Below, one piece after another: positions 31,617-40,409 of a stretch of 56,680 nt of DNA (position 1 is the first letter of the stretch; each line of letters starts with the position of its first letter). The position numbers and the translations under genes are program-made. The stretch is from Chloroflexota bacterium (GTDB taxonomy: Bacteria > Chloroflexota > Anaerolineae > Ardenticatenales > JAADHH01). The notes under the pieces are model-generated. The model searched no databases. It saw only the letters and a program-made list of their open reading frames with translations, and was not told where the DNA came from. The stretch is taken from positions 1-56,680 of the forward strand of contig JAADHH010000013.1 of NCBI GenBank assembly GCA_013151955.1, given 5' to 3'.

Positions 31617-32684
31617 CTACAACACGCCTACTTGGCTATAATCGCCCAGGGTGAGTTTGTACGCCTTTGGCTTGACCGGCGAGCGCGTCAGCACCACCCG
31701 CCGCCCGATAAGGCTTCCTTCGATGCGATGTGGAATGTCGCTAATCTTGCTATGTCCCAAAACCATCGAGTTTTCAATCTCGCTGTTCTCGACGAGCACG
31801 TGATGATATATGGAAGTAAACGGGCCCACGTAGGAATTGACAATCCGTGTTTGTTCACCGATGATGGCGGGGCCGCGGATGACGCTGTTGATGATTTCTG
31901 CACCTTTTTCTATGGTCACCCGTCCGTCCACCTGGGAATCACGGTCAACATATCCGTCATTGTGCGGCGTGAGTTCTTCCAAAACCAGGCTGTTTGCTTC
32001 CAGCATGTCACCGGGCCGGCCGGTGTCGATCCACCAGCCGCGATGCACGTATGGGAAGACATTGTATTGATGATCTACGAGCCACTGGATGGCATCGGTG
32101 ATCTCTAATTCGCCGCGCCACGACGGCGTTATCTTTTCTACAGCTTCGAAGACGTGGTGGTCAAACATGTAGATTCCGACCAAGGCCAGATTGCTGGGCG
32201 GGTCCTTGGGCTTCTCGATCAAATTGACGATCTCGTTGTCGTTGCCCAACACCGCTACGCCGTATTGTTCGGGATGCGCTACACGGGTCAGCACAATTTG
32301 TGCCGTGTAGTCTGAATCGGCAAACTGCGCGATGAGGGGTGAAATGCCCCCCTCGATGACGTTGTCCCCGAGGAACATCACGAACCGGTCATCGCCCAGA
32401 AAATCGCGACTGATTTTCACCGCATGGGCCAGTCCTAACGGGGATTCCTGGGGGATGTAGGTGATATTCACATCCCAGCGCCCTCCCCTTCCCACAGCGT
32501 TCTTGATTTCCTCGGCTGTGTCGCCGACGACGATGCCGATGTCGTTGATCCCCGCGTCGCGAATCGCCTCGATGACCCGAAACAGCACCGGTTTGTTGGC
32601 AACAGGGATCAATTGTTTTGCGCTGGTAAAGGTCAGCGGGTATAGCCTTGTCCCTTTTCCTCCACTCAGTATCAGACCTTTCAC
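31617..32684 (-). CDS. rmlA: Glucose-1-phosphate thymidylyltransferase, long form
   Basis: The 355-residue protein makes dTDP-glucose from dTTP and glucose-1-phosphate. The N-terminal domain has LILSGGKGTRLYPLT, FTSAKQLIPVANKPVL, the metal Asp in MFLGDNVIEGG, and WWIDTGRPGDMLEAN. About 110 extra C-terminal residues contain hexapeptide-like turns (GRVTIEKGAEIINSVI, GEQTRIVNSYVG), typical of the long RmlA form rather than the 290-residue type. The GTG start has AGGAGGT 4 bases upstream. It sits between cpsB (53-base gap) and rmlB (20-base gap), which fits a role as supplier of activated sugar for the exopolysaccharide. Confidence 0.93.
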   Translation of the reverse strand: MKGLILSGGKGTRLYPLTFTSAKQLIPVANKPVLFRVIEAIRDAGINDIGIVVGDTAEEIKNAVGRGGRWDVNITYIPQESPLGLAHAVKISRDFLGDDRFVMFLGDNVIEGGISPLIAQFADSDYTAQIVLTRVAHPEQYGVAVLGNDNEIVNLIEKPKDPPSNLALVGIYMFDHHVFEAVEKITPSWRGELEITDAIQWLVDHQYNVFPYVHRGWWIDTGRPGDMLEANSLVLEELTPHNDGYVDRDSQVDGRVTIEKGAEIINSVIRGPAIIGEQTRIVNSYVGPFTSIYHHVLVENSEIENSMVLGHSKISDIPHRIEGSLIGRRVVLTRSPVKPKAYKLTLGDYSQVGVL

Positions 32685-32737
32685 AATGACCTCCTAGAGA
32701 TTTTCAGAGCTTGATTTGGGGAAGGGGCACCTTTCCT

Positions 32738-33508
32738 CTACCAGCGACCGAACCATTTTCGTCGGTGCTGGGGGGGCAGGGGCGGTGCCACGGCAATGGG
32801 CACGTTTTCCAGAATGGCCCGGGGAACCTCCGTGACCATCCGCTCTGCCTGTTCCCTGCCCACGTATTCAGCAGCGATGGTCACCGCTTCCGAAAGGAGC
32901 GGCGGGCGAAGGTCTGTATTGTGCGCATCGGAAGCAATGATATGGGCCAGCCTCCGCCGCAACAGCGTGATGGCCGTTTGTTTGGCCTGACTTCCAAAGG
33001 TTCCGCCCAGGCTGCCAGAAGTGATTTGAACCAGCACACCACGTTCGACAAGAGGAGGGATCAGCTCTATCTTTTCTTGCACCGCAGAATATCGTTCCGC
33101 ATGGGCCAAGACCGCGGTAATTCCTTCTAAGGCCAGCTCAAAAAGCACCTGGTCCAGGTAGTGGGGGAAAGCAGAGAAGGGAAGTTCCAGCAAAATATAG
33201 CGGGAGCCATTCAGTGTCAGCATTTGTCCCTGCTTCATGCGTTGTACAAGGTCGGGTGTAATATGTACTTCACTTCCCAAATAAAGGTGCAGGCCAATGT
33301 TTGCGTTTTCCACAGATGATTGCAGGTGGTGCAGTCTTTCAATCATCCCCTCGCGTTGCTCCTTTTCCTCCCAATCTGCGTTGTGGGGGGTGGCGATCAT
33401 CTGGTGGATGCCGTCGGCTACGGCCATACGAGCCATTTCCAAGGCTACGTCCAGGTCGCGTGCCCCATCGTCAATGGCCGGCAGGATGTGTGTGTGGATG
33501 TCTATCAT
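32738..33508 (-). CDS. CpsB/YwqE-like PHP-domain tyrosine phosphatase
   Basis: The 256-residue protein begins MIDIHTHILPAIDDGA (His5 and His7 as first metal ligands). It continues with IATPHN, GSEVHITPD, VLAHAERY and IIASDAHN, the full metal-binding set of PHP-family polymerase-type phosphatases. CpsB-like enzymes dephosphorylate the BY-kinase and so tune capsule or exopolysaccharide length. The kinase gene is directly upstream and overlaps by 4 bases. Length matches the family (about 250). The Pro-rich C-terminal tail (VAPPLPPQHRRKWFGRW) is variable. No gene symbol is certain for this lineage. Confidence 0.9.
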   Translation of the reverse strand: MIDIHTHILPAIDDGARDLDVALEMARMAVADGIHQMIATPHNADWEEKEQREGMIERLHHLQSSVENANIGLHLYLGSEVHITPDLVQRMKQGQMLTLNGSRYILLELPFSAFPHYLDQVLFELALEGITAVLAHAERYSAVQEKIELIPPLVERGVLVQITSGSLGGTFGSQAKQTAITLLRRRLAHIIASDAHNTDLRPPLLSEAVTIAAEYVGREQAERMVTEVPRAILENVPIAVAPPLPPQHRRKWFGRW

Positions 33509-34182
33509 ACTTGCGTGTAGTATCCTTGCACGACGGAATCAAAAGGAGCATTGTTGAGCACGGACCCGATCAGGCGGGCGTTGACCTTTTGCAATAAGTT
33601 CACGGCCCGGCGGGCATGCTCGCGGCGGGTTTTGCCCACGCGGATTACCAGCAATACGCCATCCACTTTGGAGGCCAGGACGGCCGCATCTGTCACGGCT
33701 ACTACGGGAGGCGTATCCAGAAATACGATGTCGGCCTGTGCCGTGAGCGCTTTGATGATTTCCTCCATGCGGCGGGAAGCCAGCAACTCGGAAGGGTTCG
33801 GAGGCAACGGCCCACTGGGCAATAAGAAGAGGTCCGAAACCTCCGTTTCCCGCAGGGGGGGCTGGGCAAACAATTGCTCGTCCACCACCATCGAAGTGAT
33901 TCCGGAATCGTTGTCAAAGCCAAACAGCGTGTGCAGCGAGGGCTTGCGCAGGTCGCAGTCGGCCAGGATCACGCGCTTGCCGGCTTGCGCAGTAGCCACA
34001 GCCAGGTTGGCTAGCGTGGTAGATTTGCCCTCCTCGGGGCCGGCAGAGGTGATGACCAGCGTGTGCAGCGGGTTGTCCAGGCTGGAAAACTCGATGTTCG
34101 TGCGCAGGGAGCGATAGGCTTCACTGATCGGCGAACGAGGGTTTAGCAATGTAGTCAAGTCTGCGTGTATGTGTTCATTCAC
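33505..34182 (-). CDS. CpsD/CapB-like bacterial tyrosine kinase (BY-kinase)
   Basis: The 225-residue cytoplasmic protein has Walker A SAGPEEGKST (Lys53), Walker A' VILADCDLRKP (Asp75, Asp77) and Walker B VFLDTPPV. SEAYRSLRTNIEF near the N-terminus is the usual BY-kinase helix. It should autophosphorylate on its C-terminal tail and work with the Wzz-like protein encoded 19 bases upstream. The tail, GYYTQV, holds only two tyrosines, fewer than the usual cluster. Start is GTG with GGAGAA 8 bases upstream. It overlaps cpsB by 4 bases. The Wzz, kinase and phosphatase order is standard for regulated exopolysaccharide export. Confidence 0.92.
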   Translation of the reverse strand: MNEHIHADLTTLLNPRSPISEAYRSLRTNIEFSSLDNPLHTLVITSAGPEEGKSTTLANLAVATAQAGKRVILADCDLRKPSLHTLFGFDNDSGITSMVVDEQLFAQPPLRETEVSDLFLLPSGPLPPNPSELLASRRMEEIIKALTAQADIVFLDTPPVVAVTDAAVLASKVDGVLLVIRVGKTRREHARRAVNLLQKVNARLIGSVLNNAPFDSVVQGYYTQV

Positions 34183-34201
34183 AGTCGTTTTCTCCTGCCC
34201 C

Positions 34202-35011
34202 CTATAACGCCAGTAGGGTCATGCCGGCGATGGCCAGTGTCACTCCGCCAAGAAAAGCTACCGCAGCGATCAAGAGGGTGCTGCTCGAAACGCTGCCCAG
34301 AAAACTACGGCCGGACTTTTCGGGACGATCGGCTTGCGCAGCAACAGAGGAACCACTCATCGTGGGGATAACCCCGAGAATGGAGATATCTTCCCCAACG
34401 TAGCGCCCGACGTCCCCGGCAGTCTTGATCGTGTCATCGGCATACTCGAGGATCAGCGCAATGATCGCGCCGAGCAACGCCCCCAAAAGAGCGCCGGCGA
34501 GTATGTTGATATTGGTCTTGGGGGAAAAGAGAGAACCCTCTTCAGGGTCCTCTAGCTTAGTAACGTAAACGCGATCCCTCTTGTCTTGGTCCAGATTAAA
34601 GGCTTTCATTTGGGCGACGAAGACCTCGGCGGTCACACGGGCGATGTCTCGAGCCACAATGGGGTCATGGTCCTTCACGTCCACCTGAATGAGCAGATCC
34701 GATTCAATCGGGCTTACGTTGAGTTTGGCCTTCAGGCTGTCGGGGGACATGTCCAATTGCAACTGGTCAATGACTTGTTGGGCGTTCTGGCGCGATTTGA
34801 TTTGACGGCTGTAATTCCGCATCATGTTCTTCAGGGTTTGTTGCAAGCCCCAATCGAGCCGTGCAGGTTGTACGCTCAACAAGACTGTCGCCCGGTATAC
34901 TGGCTCTTGCGCCTTGCTGAAGGCCAAGGCGCTGATCGTCGTTACCGCGGCTACCAGCAGGATGATCCAGCCCCTGCGCAGCAGGATCCGCCAGTATGTT
35001 TTTATGTCCAT
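34202..35011 (-). CDS. Wzz-like polysaccharide co-polymerase (chain-length regulator)
   Basis: The 269-residue membrane protein has TM1 at about 12-33 in RRGWIILLVAAVTTISALAF. An outside helical region follows (about 35-160), with QPVYRATVLLSVQPARLDW-like start and Leu-rich helices. TM2 is at about 165-189 and a cytoplasmic part (about 190-236) has GEDISILGVIPTM, which usually meets the BY-kinase. A third hydrophobic segment closes the protein (about 246-268), which is unusual since classic Wzz has two. AAGGAGGAA precedes the ATG. A promoter with extended -10 lies 76 bases upstream, making this the first gene of wzz-cpsD-cpsB-rmlA-rmlB. Confidence 0.88.
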   Translation of the reverse strand: MDIKTYWRILLRRGWIILLVAAVTTISALAFSKAQEPVYRATVLLSVQPARLDWGLQQTLKNMMRNYSRQIKSRQNAQQVIDQLQLDMSPDSLKAKLNVSPIESDLLIQVDVKDHDPIVARDIARVTAEVFVAQMKAFNLDQDKRDRVYVTKLEDPEEGSLFSPKTNINILAGALLGALLGAIIALILEYADDTIKTAGDVGRYVGEDISILGVIPTMSGSSVAAQADRPEKSGRSFLGSVSSSTLLIAAVAFLGGVTLAIAGMTLLAL

Positions 35012-35093
35012 GCCCCATTCCTCCTTGGGTGTGCTACAGGATTATGTGCGACACGTGGAATACACGGGATGCCTTCCAGCGCGCAACGCCCGT

Positions 35094-35122
35094 ATTGTAC
35101 CACATTTGAAAGGGGCAGGCAA
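35094..35122 (-). promoter_or_regulatory. Promoter for the wzz-cpsD-cpsB-rmlA-rmlB operon
   Basis: On the minus strand TTGCCT (35122-35117), 17 bases, then TACAAT (35099-35094) with extended TGG just before it. Transcription would start near 35087, leaving a leader of about 75 bases to the ATG at 35011. Confidence 0.65.
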
Positions 35123-35326
35123 GAAAACTCTTTTACACGAAAAAAGAAAACATTCGTGGTATTCGTAGCAAGAAGGAGATTGTATCAGGAGTTTCCAAGG
35201 CAACCCCTGAAATCCTTGACGCCCCAACTTCTTTACAAACGAGTCAAGATTCTGAACACAGATAAAGCTTTTTTGATCTGTGCCAATCTGTGTCCCATCA
35301 ACTTGTCGGTTTGAGGCGAAGCTTCG
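35123..35326. other. Non-coding stretch with weak hairpin and phrase repeats
   Basis: This is the rest of the 315-base gap between tal-pgi and wzz. CATTCGTGGTATTCGT (35151-35166) and ATCTGTGCCAATCTGTGT (35276-35293) are near-tandem phrases. CACAGAT (35257-35263) and ATCTGTG (35276-35282) could form a 7-bp stem below the tal-pgi stop on the minus strand, a weak terminator at best. No gene is supported. Confidence 0.4.
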
Positions 35327-38092
35327 TTAGACGGTTACTCTTGTACGCACAAATTCCAGAATCCGTCGCAGGTTTCCGGAAACATCCCCGTCAAGTTGCA
35401 AACGGAGTACGCGCCGTCCACGTTGGGTAAGGGCCTGGTAGTCTCCTTGAGACTGGGCTTCGATCAAGGTTCCAAAGGTATAGTCGGTTTCCGGCACGGC
35501 CAGGTCTTCTGCCGGGCTGTCTACCAGTTGCAGGAAGAGGCCGTTGTTCGGCCCACCCTTGTGCAGTTGTCCGGTGGAGTGCAAGAAGCGCGGCCCGTAG
35601 CCGAAGGTGGTCGCCAGGTGCAGGCGGTCACGCAAGGCCATGCGAATCTCTTGTAGAATCTTTGTCGTTTCGGCGGTCGGAGCAAGGTAGGCCTGAAGGC
35701 CCAGATAGTCGCCGGTCTTCGCTTCTGCGAGCCAGCTTTCCATCCCGGGCAAATCTACGCCGCCCGCAGCAGACAGTTTGTGCGTCGATGGGCTCTCGTC
35801 TGAGGCGTCTGTTGCCTGGGCCATCGCTTCGCGCGCCAATCGTTTTGCCAGTTGTACGTCCGGTTGGTTGAAGGGGTGAATGCCCAGCACAGCGCCGGCC
35901 GCGGCCACAGCGACCTCCCAGCGGAAAAACTCTTGGCCCAGAGCGGCTTTGTCTGCCAGGCTGATGTGGATCACCGGGAAGCCGGCGGCTTCCAGCTCGG
36001 CCAGACGTTGCTCCAGCAAGGGAGCTTCGTCACCATCCATCGTCAGGGAAACGAAGACCCTGTCCTGGCCATAGACGGCCGGCGGGCCAACAGATTCATC
36101 GGCGACGGGGACAATGCCCTTGCCCTCCTTCCCCGTGCTTTCGGCAATTAGCTGTTCGGCCCAAATGGGAAAGGCGGACAGCGAAGGGGACGTAACGAAC
36201 GTTACCTTGTCCCGGCCGGCCAAAGCAAGTTCTCCGAGGGCGGCACCCAGGGCAAGTCCGGGGTTCTCGGCTCCCGAAACGCAGAACGCGCACGATTCGG
36301 TCATAGTCCAGGCCCGGTCCAGCAGGCTGTGAATGTCCACGCCAATGAGGGCGGCCGGCACCAACCCGAACACCGAAAGGGCCGAATATCGCCCCCCCAC
36401 ATCGGCCGGCGACGAAAACGTGCGGCGGAACCGGCGCTCTTTGGCCAAACTTTCCAGGGCTGTGCCCGGATCGGTGATCGCTACAAAATGATCTCCGGGA
36501 GATGGCGAGATTCGCGACACTTTCTCCCAAAAGTAATGAAAGAAGGAGAGCGTCTCCGTCGTCGTTCCAGATTTGCTGGCCACCAGAAAGAGCGTTTTGG
36601 AAAGCTTTACCCGCGCCCCGACAGCGCGCACGGCGTCTGGATGGGTGCTATCCAACACGATCAGTTCCGGATATCCGGCCCGGTTGCCAAAGGTCCCTTG
36701 GAAAACTTTGGGCGAAAGACTGGACCCGCCCATACCCAGCAATACCAGATGCCGTATTCCTTCATCCTTCACTTCGTTGGCGAAAACACGCAGCGCATCA
36801 ATTTGATCGTGCATGGAAATCGGCAGAGTCAACCAGCCCATGCGGTCGGCCAATTCGGGAAGGGGTTCGGGGGACCAGAGGGTGGGGTCTTTTTCCCAGA
36901 GACGGCGGGCAAACCGCGAATCTGCCCAGTCCTGCAAGCGAGAGGCCACGACTTTTTCATACGCACCAAGGTGTTGAACGGGATGGCTGGTACGGCCGGC
37001 CAGAATAGCGTTGCGTTTTTCATGGAGTGCTTGCAAGAGGTCGTCGAATGAGGCCGCGAACGAGGAGACGCCGGCCGCTTGCAGATTTTCTGTAATAGTT
37101 TCAAGGTCCAGGCCCAGCGCTTCAAGTTGGGCTAACTGGCCACGAGCTTCGTCTACCCCTTGCTCGATGGACGTCGCCAGGACGTGACCATGATCGCGGA
37201 AGTTTTGCAGGGTTGCCGGCGGGAGCGTATTGACCGTGTCCGGTCCGATGAGGTTTTCCACATACAAGACGTCGGAGTATGCCGGATTCTTGGTTCCGGT
37301 GCTGGCCCAGAGGGGGCGTTGCACGTGTGCGCCGCGACGTTCCTGCACTTTCCACGCTTCGGAGGCGAAGATTTCGCGGAATCGGGCGTAGGCCACCTTC
37401 GCGTTGGCTATGCCGGCCGTGCCGCGCAGGGCCAGCGCTTCCGGCTGCCCGGCGGCTTCCAACGCGCGGTCTACGGCAACATCTACCCGGCTGATGAAGA
37501 AGGAAGCGACCGAGGAAACACGGCCCGGAGCCTCGGCGCGGGCAACTCCACGAATGTAGGCTTGGGCCACCGATTCATAATGGGACAGGGAGAAGATCAG
37601 GGTAGCGTTGACGTTAATTCCCTCGGCAAGCAGTTCTTCGATGGCCACGACGCCGGAGGGTGTTGCCGGAACCTTGATCATCAAGTTCGGGCGGTCGACG
37701 GCCTGCCAGAGGCGACGGGCTTCGGCGATGGTGCCTTCCGTATCGTGCGCCAGGTGGGGCGAGACTTCCAGGCTGACAAAGCCGTCCGTTGCTTTCGTTT
37801 CCTCGTAGACGGGACGGAGTACATCGGCTGATTGGACGATGTCGGTGATAGCCAGTGTTTCGTACAATTTGCGTGAATCGCTGTGCGGGTCGTCGTCCAA
37901 AAGGGCGCGCAGGTCCGCATCGTAATCTGTGCTGCCGGCGATGGCTTTCTGGAAGATGGTCGGATTGCTGGTCACGCCGCGCAGTCCTTCGTCCACCAGG
38001 CGTTGCAATTCACCGCCGGCGATCAGGCTTCGGCGGATATAGTCCAGCCAGATTGACTGGCCCACTTCGGTCAGTTCTTGCAGTTTCGTCAT
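35327..38092 (-). CDS. tal-pgi: Bifunctional transaldolase / glucose-6-phosphate isomerase
   Basis: The 921-residue fusion links two sugar-phosphate enzymes. The transaldolase half (about 1-365) has GVTSNPTIFQKAI and the Schiff-base Lys140 in LMIKVPATPSG, with SRVDVAVDRAL. The isomerase half (about 375-921) has LGMGGSSLSPKVFQ, VASKSGTTTETLSFFHYFW and GGRYSALSVFGLVP. Transaldolase links sedoheptulose-7-P and glyceraldehyde-3-P with fructose-6-P; the isomerase interconverts fructose-6-P and glucose-6-P. Such fusions are known in several bacterial groups, including photosynthetic and Chloroflexota lineages. GGGAG precedes the ATG. It lies 127 bases below a nucleotidyltransferase gene and could feed hexose phosphate into sugar-nucleotide synthesis. 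Confidence 0.95.
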   Translation of the reverse strand: MTKLQELTEVGQSIWLDYIRRSLIAGGELQRLVDEGLRGVTSNPTIFQKAIAGSTDYDADLRALLDDDPHSDSRKLYETLAITDIVQSADVLRPVYEETKATDGFVSLEVSPHLAHDTEGTIAEARRLWQAVDRPNLMIKVPATPSGVVAIEELLAEGINVNATLIFSLSHYESVAQAYIRGVARAEAPGRVSSVASFFISRVDVAVDRALEAAGQPEALALRGTAGIANAKVAYARFREIFASEAWKVQERRGAHVQRPLWASTGTKNPAYSDVLYVENLIGPDTVNTLPPATLQNFRDHGHVLATSIEQGVDEARGQLAQLEALGLDLETITENLQAAGVSSFAASFDDLLQALHEKRNAILAGRTSHPVQHLGAYEKVVASRLQDWADSRFARRLWEKDPTLWSPEPLPELADRMGWLTLPISMHDQIDALRVFANEVKDEGIRHLVLLGMGGSSLSPKVFQGTFGNRAGYPELIVLDSTHPDAVRAVGARVKLSKTLFLVASKSGTTTETLSFFHYFWEKVSRISPSPGDHFVAITDPGTALESLAKERRFRRTFSSPADVGGRYSALSVFGLVPAALIGVDIHSLLDRAWTMTESCAFCVSGAENPGLALGAALGELALAGRDKVTFVTSPSLSAFPIWAEQLIAESTGKEGKGIVPVADESVGPPAVYGQDRVFVSLTMDGDEAPLLEQRLAELEAAGFPVIHISLADKAALGQEFFRWEVAVAAAGAVLGIHPFNQPDVQLAKRLAREAMAQATDASDESPSTHKLSAAGGVDLPGMESWLAEAKTGDYLGLQAYLAPTAETTKILQEIRMALRDRLHLATTFGYGPRFLHSTGQLHKGGPNNGLFLQLVDSPAEDLAVPETDYTFGTLIEAQSQGDYQALTQRGRRVLRLQLDGDVSGNLRRILEFVRTRVTV

Positions 38093-38219
38093 TCTTGGTC
38101 TCCCATCGAGGTTAGTCTGTTCGGTTCCGGGTACAGCGTGAAGGAGCAGGGGAATCCCGCTCTTTTATTTGTAAGCATTCACCGGTTCCACATATTTGAC
38201 GCCGGCGGTGCTGAAAACC

Positions 38220-39143
38220 TTACGCCTGGCACGGGGACTCTCTCCAGGAAGGGACCTGCCGGCTGTGAGCAGCGTCCGCAGGGGAGGTGATGGCGACCTT
38301 CTCCCCGCTGAACATCAGGACGGCACAGCCTCCGGGGCCGGGACCGGCAAGGACGTTCTGCAGGCGCACATCTTCTACAAGGGCATCGGCCAGCACCACG
38401 GCATCGGCCAGCGCACAATTGCGAAGGTGCGCACGTGGGCCTACGGTTACGTGCGGGCCAAGAGTCGCGTCTGTGATTGCCGCGGAGGGGGCCACCCACA
38501 CCGAGTGAAGGTTGCCGGACGGCGTCGGGTCTGTCCACAGTTGTTTTTGCAAATCCAGATAATCTTGAACCGAATCGATGTCGTATCGCCAGCCCCCCAA
38601 AAGTTCCCATCGAACCGCAAGCCCCGAGTCTTGCAGGCTGCTCACCAGCGTGGCCAGGGTATCTTCCTGAGACCGTCCCGCGATTTCTTGTAACGCTGCT
38701 TGGCTCAGGAGGTAACAGCCGGCAGCAGCCGCAACGTCCGGCGAATAGGGAGCGGTGGACATCGTTTCCAGAAAGAAAGTAGAAGCCATGCCCGGCGCAT
38801 TGCGTATCGCGTGGAGAGGAAGCGCAGAAAAATAATGGTCAGCGTGCAAAATCAGGCAGACATCTTTGACAACACGGGCTGCCGTGGCCAGCGCCCCGGT
38901 CAGCGTAAACGGGGGCGACTGGCTGATCACGTGAACATCAGGGTGTTGGGTTGCCACATCTGCGACCCGGTCAGCCAGGTGATGGGTCACAACATGAAGG
39001 GCGCGAGGATCGAGGGGGGCAACCTGTTGGATCAAACGGCTGAGCAACGTGCCCCCTGGCACGGGAAATAACGGCTTGGGTGTCCAATAGGTGATGGGTC
39101 GCAAGCGGCGACCGGCTCCCCCGGCCAGGATAACAACTTCCAT
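38220..39143 (-). CDS. NDP-sugar pyrophosphorylase-like nucleotidyltransferase
   Basis: The 307-residue protein starts MEVVILAGGAGRRLRPITYW, then TPKPLFPVPGGTLL, the standard nucleotide-binding start of sugar-1-phosphate nucleotidyltransferases. LILHADHYF supplies the metal-binding Asp, and GGWRYDIDSVQDYLDL the later conserved part. From about residue 215, hexapeptide-like turns follow (APSAAITDATLGPHVTVGP). The closest familiar group is the GDP-mannose pyrophosphorylase-like/GlmU-like one, but the sugar cannot be decided. It starts 9 bases after the MBL-fold gene and is probably co-transcribed with it from the promoter at 40158. It is the third nucleotidyltransferase in this window. Confidence 0.8.
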   Translation of the reverse strand: MEVVILAGGAGRRLRPITYWTPKPLFPVPGGTLLSRLIQQVAPLDPRALHVVTHHLADRVADVATQHPDVHVISQSPPFTLTGALATAARVVKDVCLILHADHYFSALPLHAIRNAPGMASTFFLETMSTAPYSPDVAAAAGCYLLSQAALQEIAGRSQEDTLATLVSSLQDSGLAVRWELLGGWRYDIDSVQDYLDLQKQLWTDPTPSGNLHSVWVAPSAAITDATLGPHVTVGPRAHLRNCALADAVVLADALVEDVRLQNVLAGPGPGGCAVLMFSGEKVAITSPADAAHSRQVPSWRESPCQA

Positions 39144-39152
39144 GGTTAACTG

Positions 39153-40097
39153 CTAGAGAGCCTGGTCGGGGGTGGGCAGGTCCATCAAATCGAATGAAAG
39201 ACCTTCGTACGCAGTGTAGGTGGAGGGAAACAGGGTGCGTGCCCTTTTTTCCATTTCCAGAACGGTCTCATCATCGTGAGAGGGGTCATGGTGAAAGAGG
39301 ACGAGCGTATGCACGCCGGCCGAGTTGGCAACAGAGGTCGCCATTCGTGGCGTGCTATGGCCCCAACCCTGTCGAGAGTCTGCTGTGTCCAGGTATTCGG
39401 CTTCTGTGAACTGGGCATCGTGGATGAGGAGGTCTGCGCCTTTTGCAAACTGTGTCAGCCGTTGGTCACTTCCCAGGTATCCCTCTGTGTCCGTGGCGTA
39501 GACAATCGACCGGCCGGCCCATTCGATCCGGTAATGATAGACACCTCCTTGGGGATGTGCGTAGCCTTTTTGTGTGTAGATCACAACATCCTTTGGATCA
39601 GGGGGGGGAGAATCTCGAAAACGGTGACGAAACTGCGGTTCTTGGTTGCCATTTTGAAAGATGAGCAGGTCGGTCTCCTCCAGATTGCGGATGATCTTGA
39701 AAGAGTGCAGGTCTTGTAATTGGACGGGGAAGGCCGGCGGCAGCATGGCGCGCGAGAGAGCCTCTTCGAGGTCTTGATCGAACGTGCGTGGGCCAAGGAT
39801 ATAGAACGTGTTGCCCCCTTGGTAGGCAGGAACGAAGAAGGGAATGCCTTGCGTGTGATCGTGATGGGTATGGCTGAAAAGGATGGTTGCCACCGTAGGA
39901 CGGCTTTGTTGCACGCTTCTCCGCAGAAGGTCCTGCCCAAGGGCGATCATCCCTGTCCCCGCATCCAAGATGATGAGGTGGCCATCAACCTGAACCTCGA
40001 TACAAGGGGTGTTTCCGCCAACGGCAACTGTTGCCGGCCCGGGAACGGGGTAACTCCCCCGAACGCCCCAGAACCGCGCGAGAAAAAGGCCTTTCAT
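39153..40097 (-). CDS. MBL-fold metal-dependent hydrolase
   Basis: The 314-residue protein has ARFWGVRGSYPVPGPAT at its start, a mark of the PhnP-like/phosphoribosyl-cyclic-phosphodiesterase-like branch. The metal motif HTHHDH follows (His76, His78, Asp80, His81). LDAGTG and later IHDAQFTEAEY and GHSTPRMA supply further ligands. These enzymes cleave phosphodiester or cyclic phosphodiester bonds, and the branch includes proteins of unknown substrate. It has a strong upstream promoter (TTGACA-16-TAGAAT) and precedes the nucleotidyltransferase gene by 9 bases. No clear ribosome-binding site is seen before the ATG. A role in cyclic nucleotide turnover is possible but unsupported by context. Confidence 0.82.
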   Translation of the reverse strand: MKGLFLARFWGVRGSYPVPGPATVAVGGNTPCIEVQVDGHLIILDAGTGMIALGQDLLRRSVQQSRPTVATILFSHTHHDHTQGIPFFVPAYQGGNTFYILGPRTFDQDLEEALSRAMLPPAFPVQLQDLHSFKIIRNLEETDLLIFQNGNQEPQFRHRFRDSPPPDPKDVVIYTQKGYAHPQGGVYHYRIEWAGRSIVYATDTEGYLGSDQRLTQFAKGADLLIHDAQFTEAEYLDTADSRQGWGHSTPRMATSVANSAGVHTLVLFHHDPSHDDETVLEMEKRARTLFPSTYTAYEGLSFDLMDLPTPDQAL

Positions 40098-40157
40098 AAG
40101 AATGGTTACGTCTCAAAGAGATTATTGCTGACGACTTTCGCTAGATAATATACTTTC

Positions 40158-40185
40158 ATTCTATACTTTCCGGACAATTTGTCAA
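40158..40185 (-). promoter_or_regulatory. Promoter for the MBL-hydrolase/nucleotidyltransferase genes
   Basis: On the minus strand a perfect TTGACA (40185-40180), 16 bases and TAGAAT (40163-40158). The expected start is near 40151, about 54 bases before the ATG at 40097. Confidence 0.65.
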
Positions 40186-40288
40186 GGGGACGTTGGTACC
40201 AAAAGGTCGTGGCCTACCAAATTTCGGCATGGTTCATTTTGCAGAGAAAACTGCTTGACGAATGGTAACGGTTCGCGCAGGCAAAATC

Positions 40289-40341
40289 CGTGAAACGTGA
40301 AAAGGGCCTTCTTTCACGCAGTACGCTTCACGTTTTACGCA
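40289..40341. repeat. Partial ACGTGAAACGT-family repeat
   Basis: Within the 312-base gap 40098-40409, the stretch contains CGTGAAACGTGAAAAG followed by CTTTCACGCAGTACGC and TTCACGTTTTACGC, phrases of the dispersed repeat family without its arms. The rest of the gap holds the MBL promoter; nothing else was seen. Confidence 0.5.
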
Positions 40342-40409
40342 GATTCTTCCTGGCACCAAGACTCAATTTGTCAACCTGCTTTCATGCCATGCGACCATGC
40401 CCAAATTTC

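Noticed and set aside
35257..35282. Strong terminator below tal-pgi
   Set aside because: Only a 7-bp stem with AT pairs and no T-run on the correct side, so listed only as a weak possibility within the gap.
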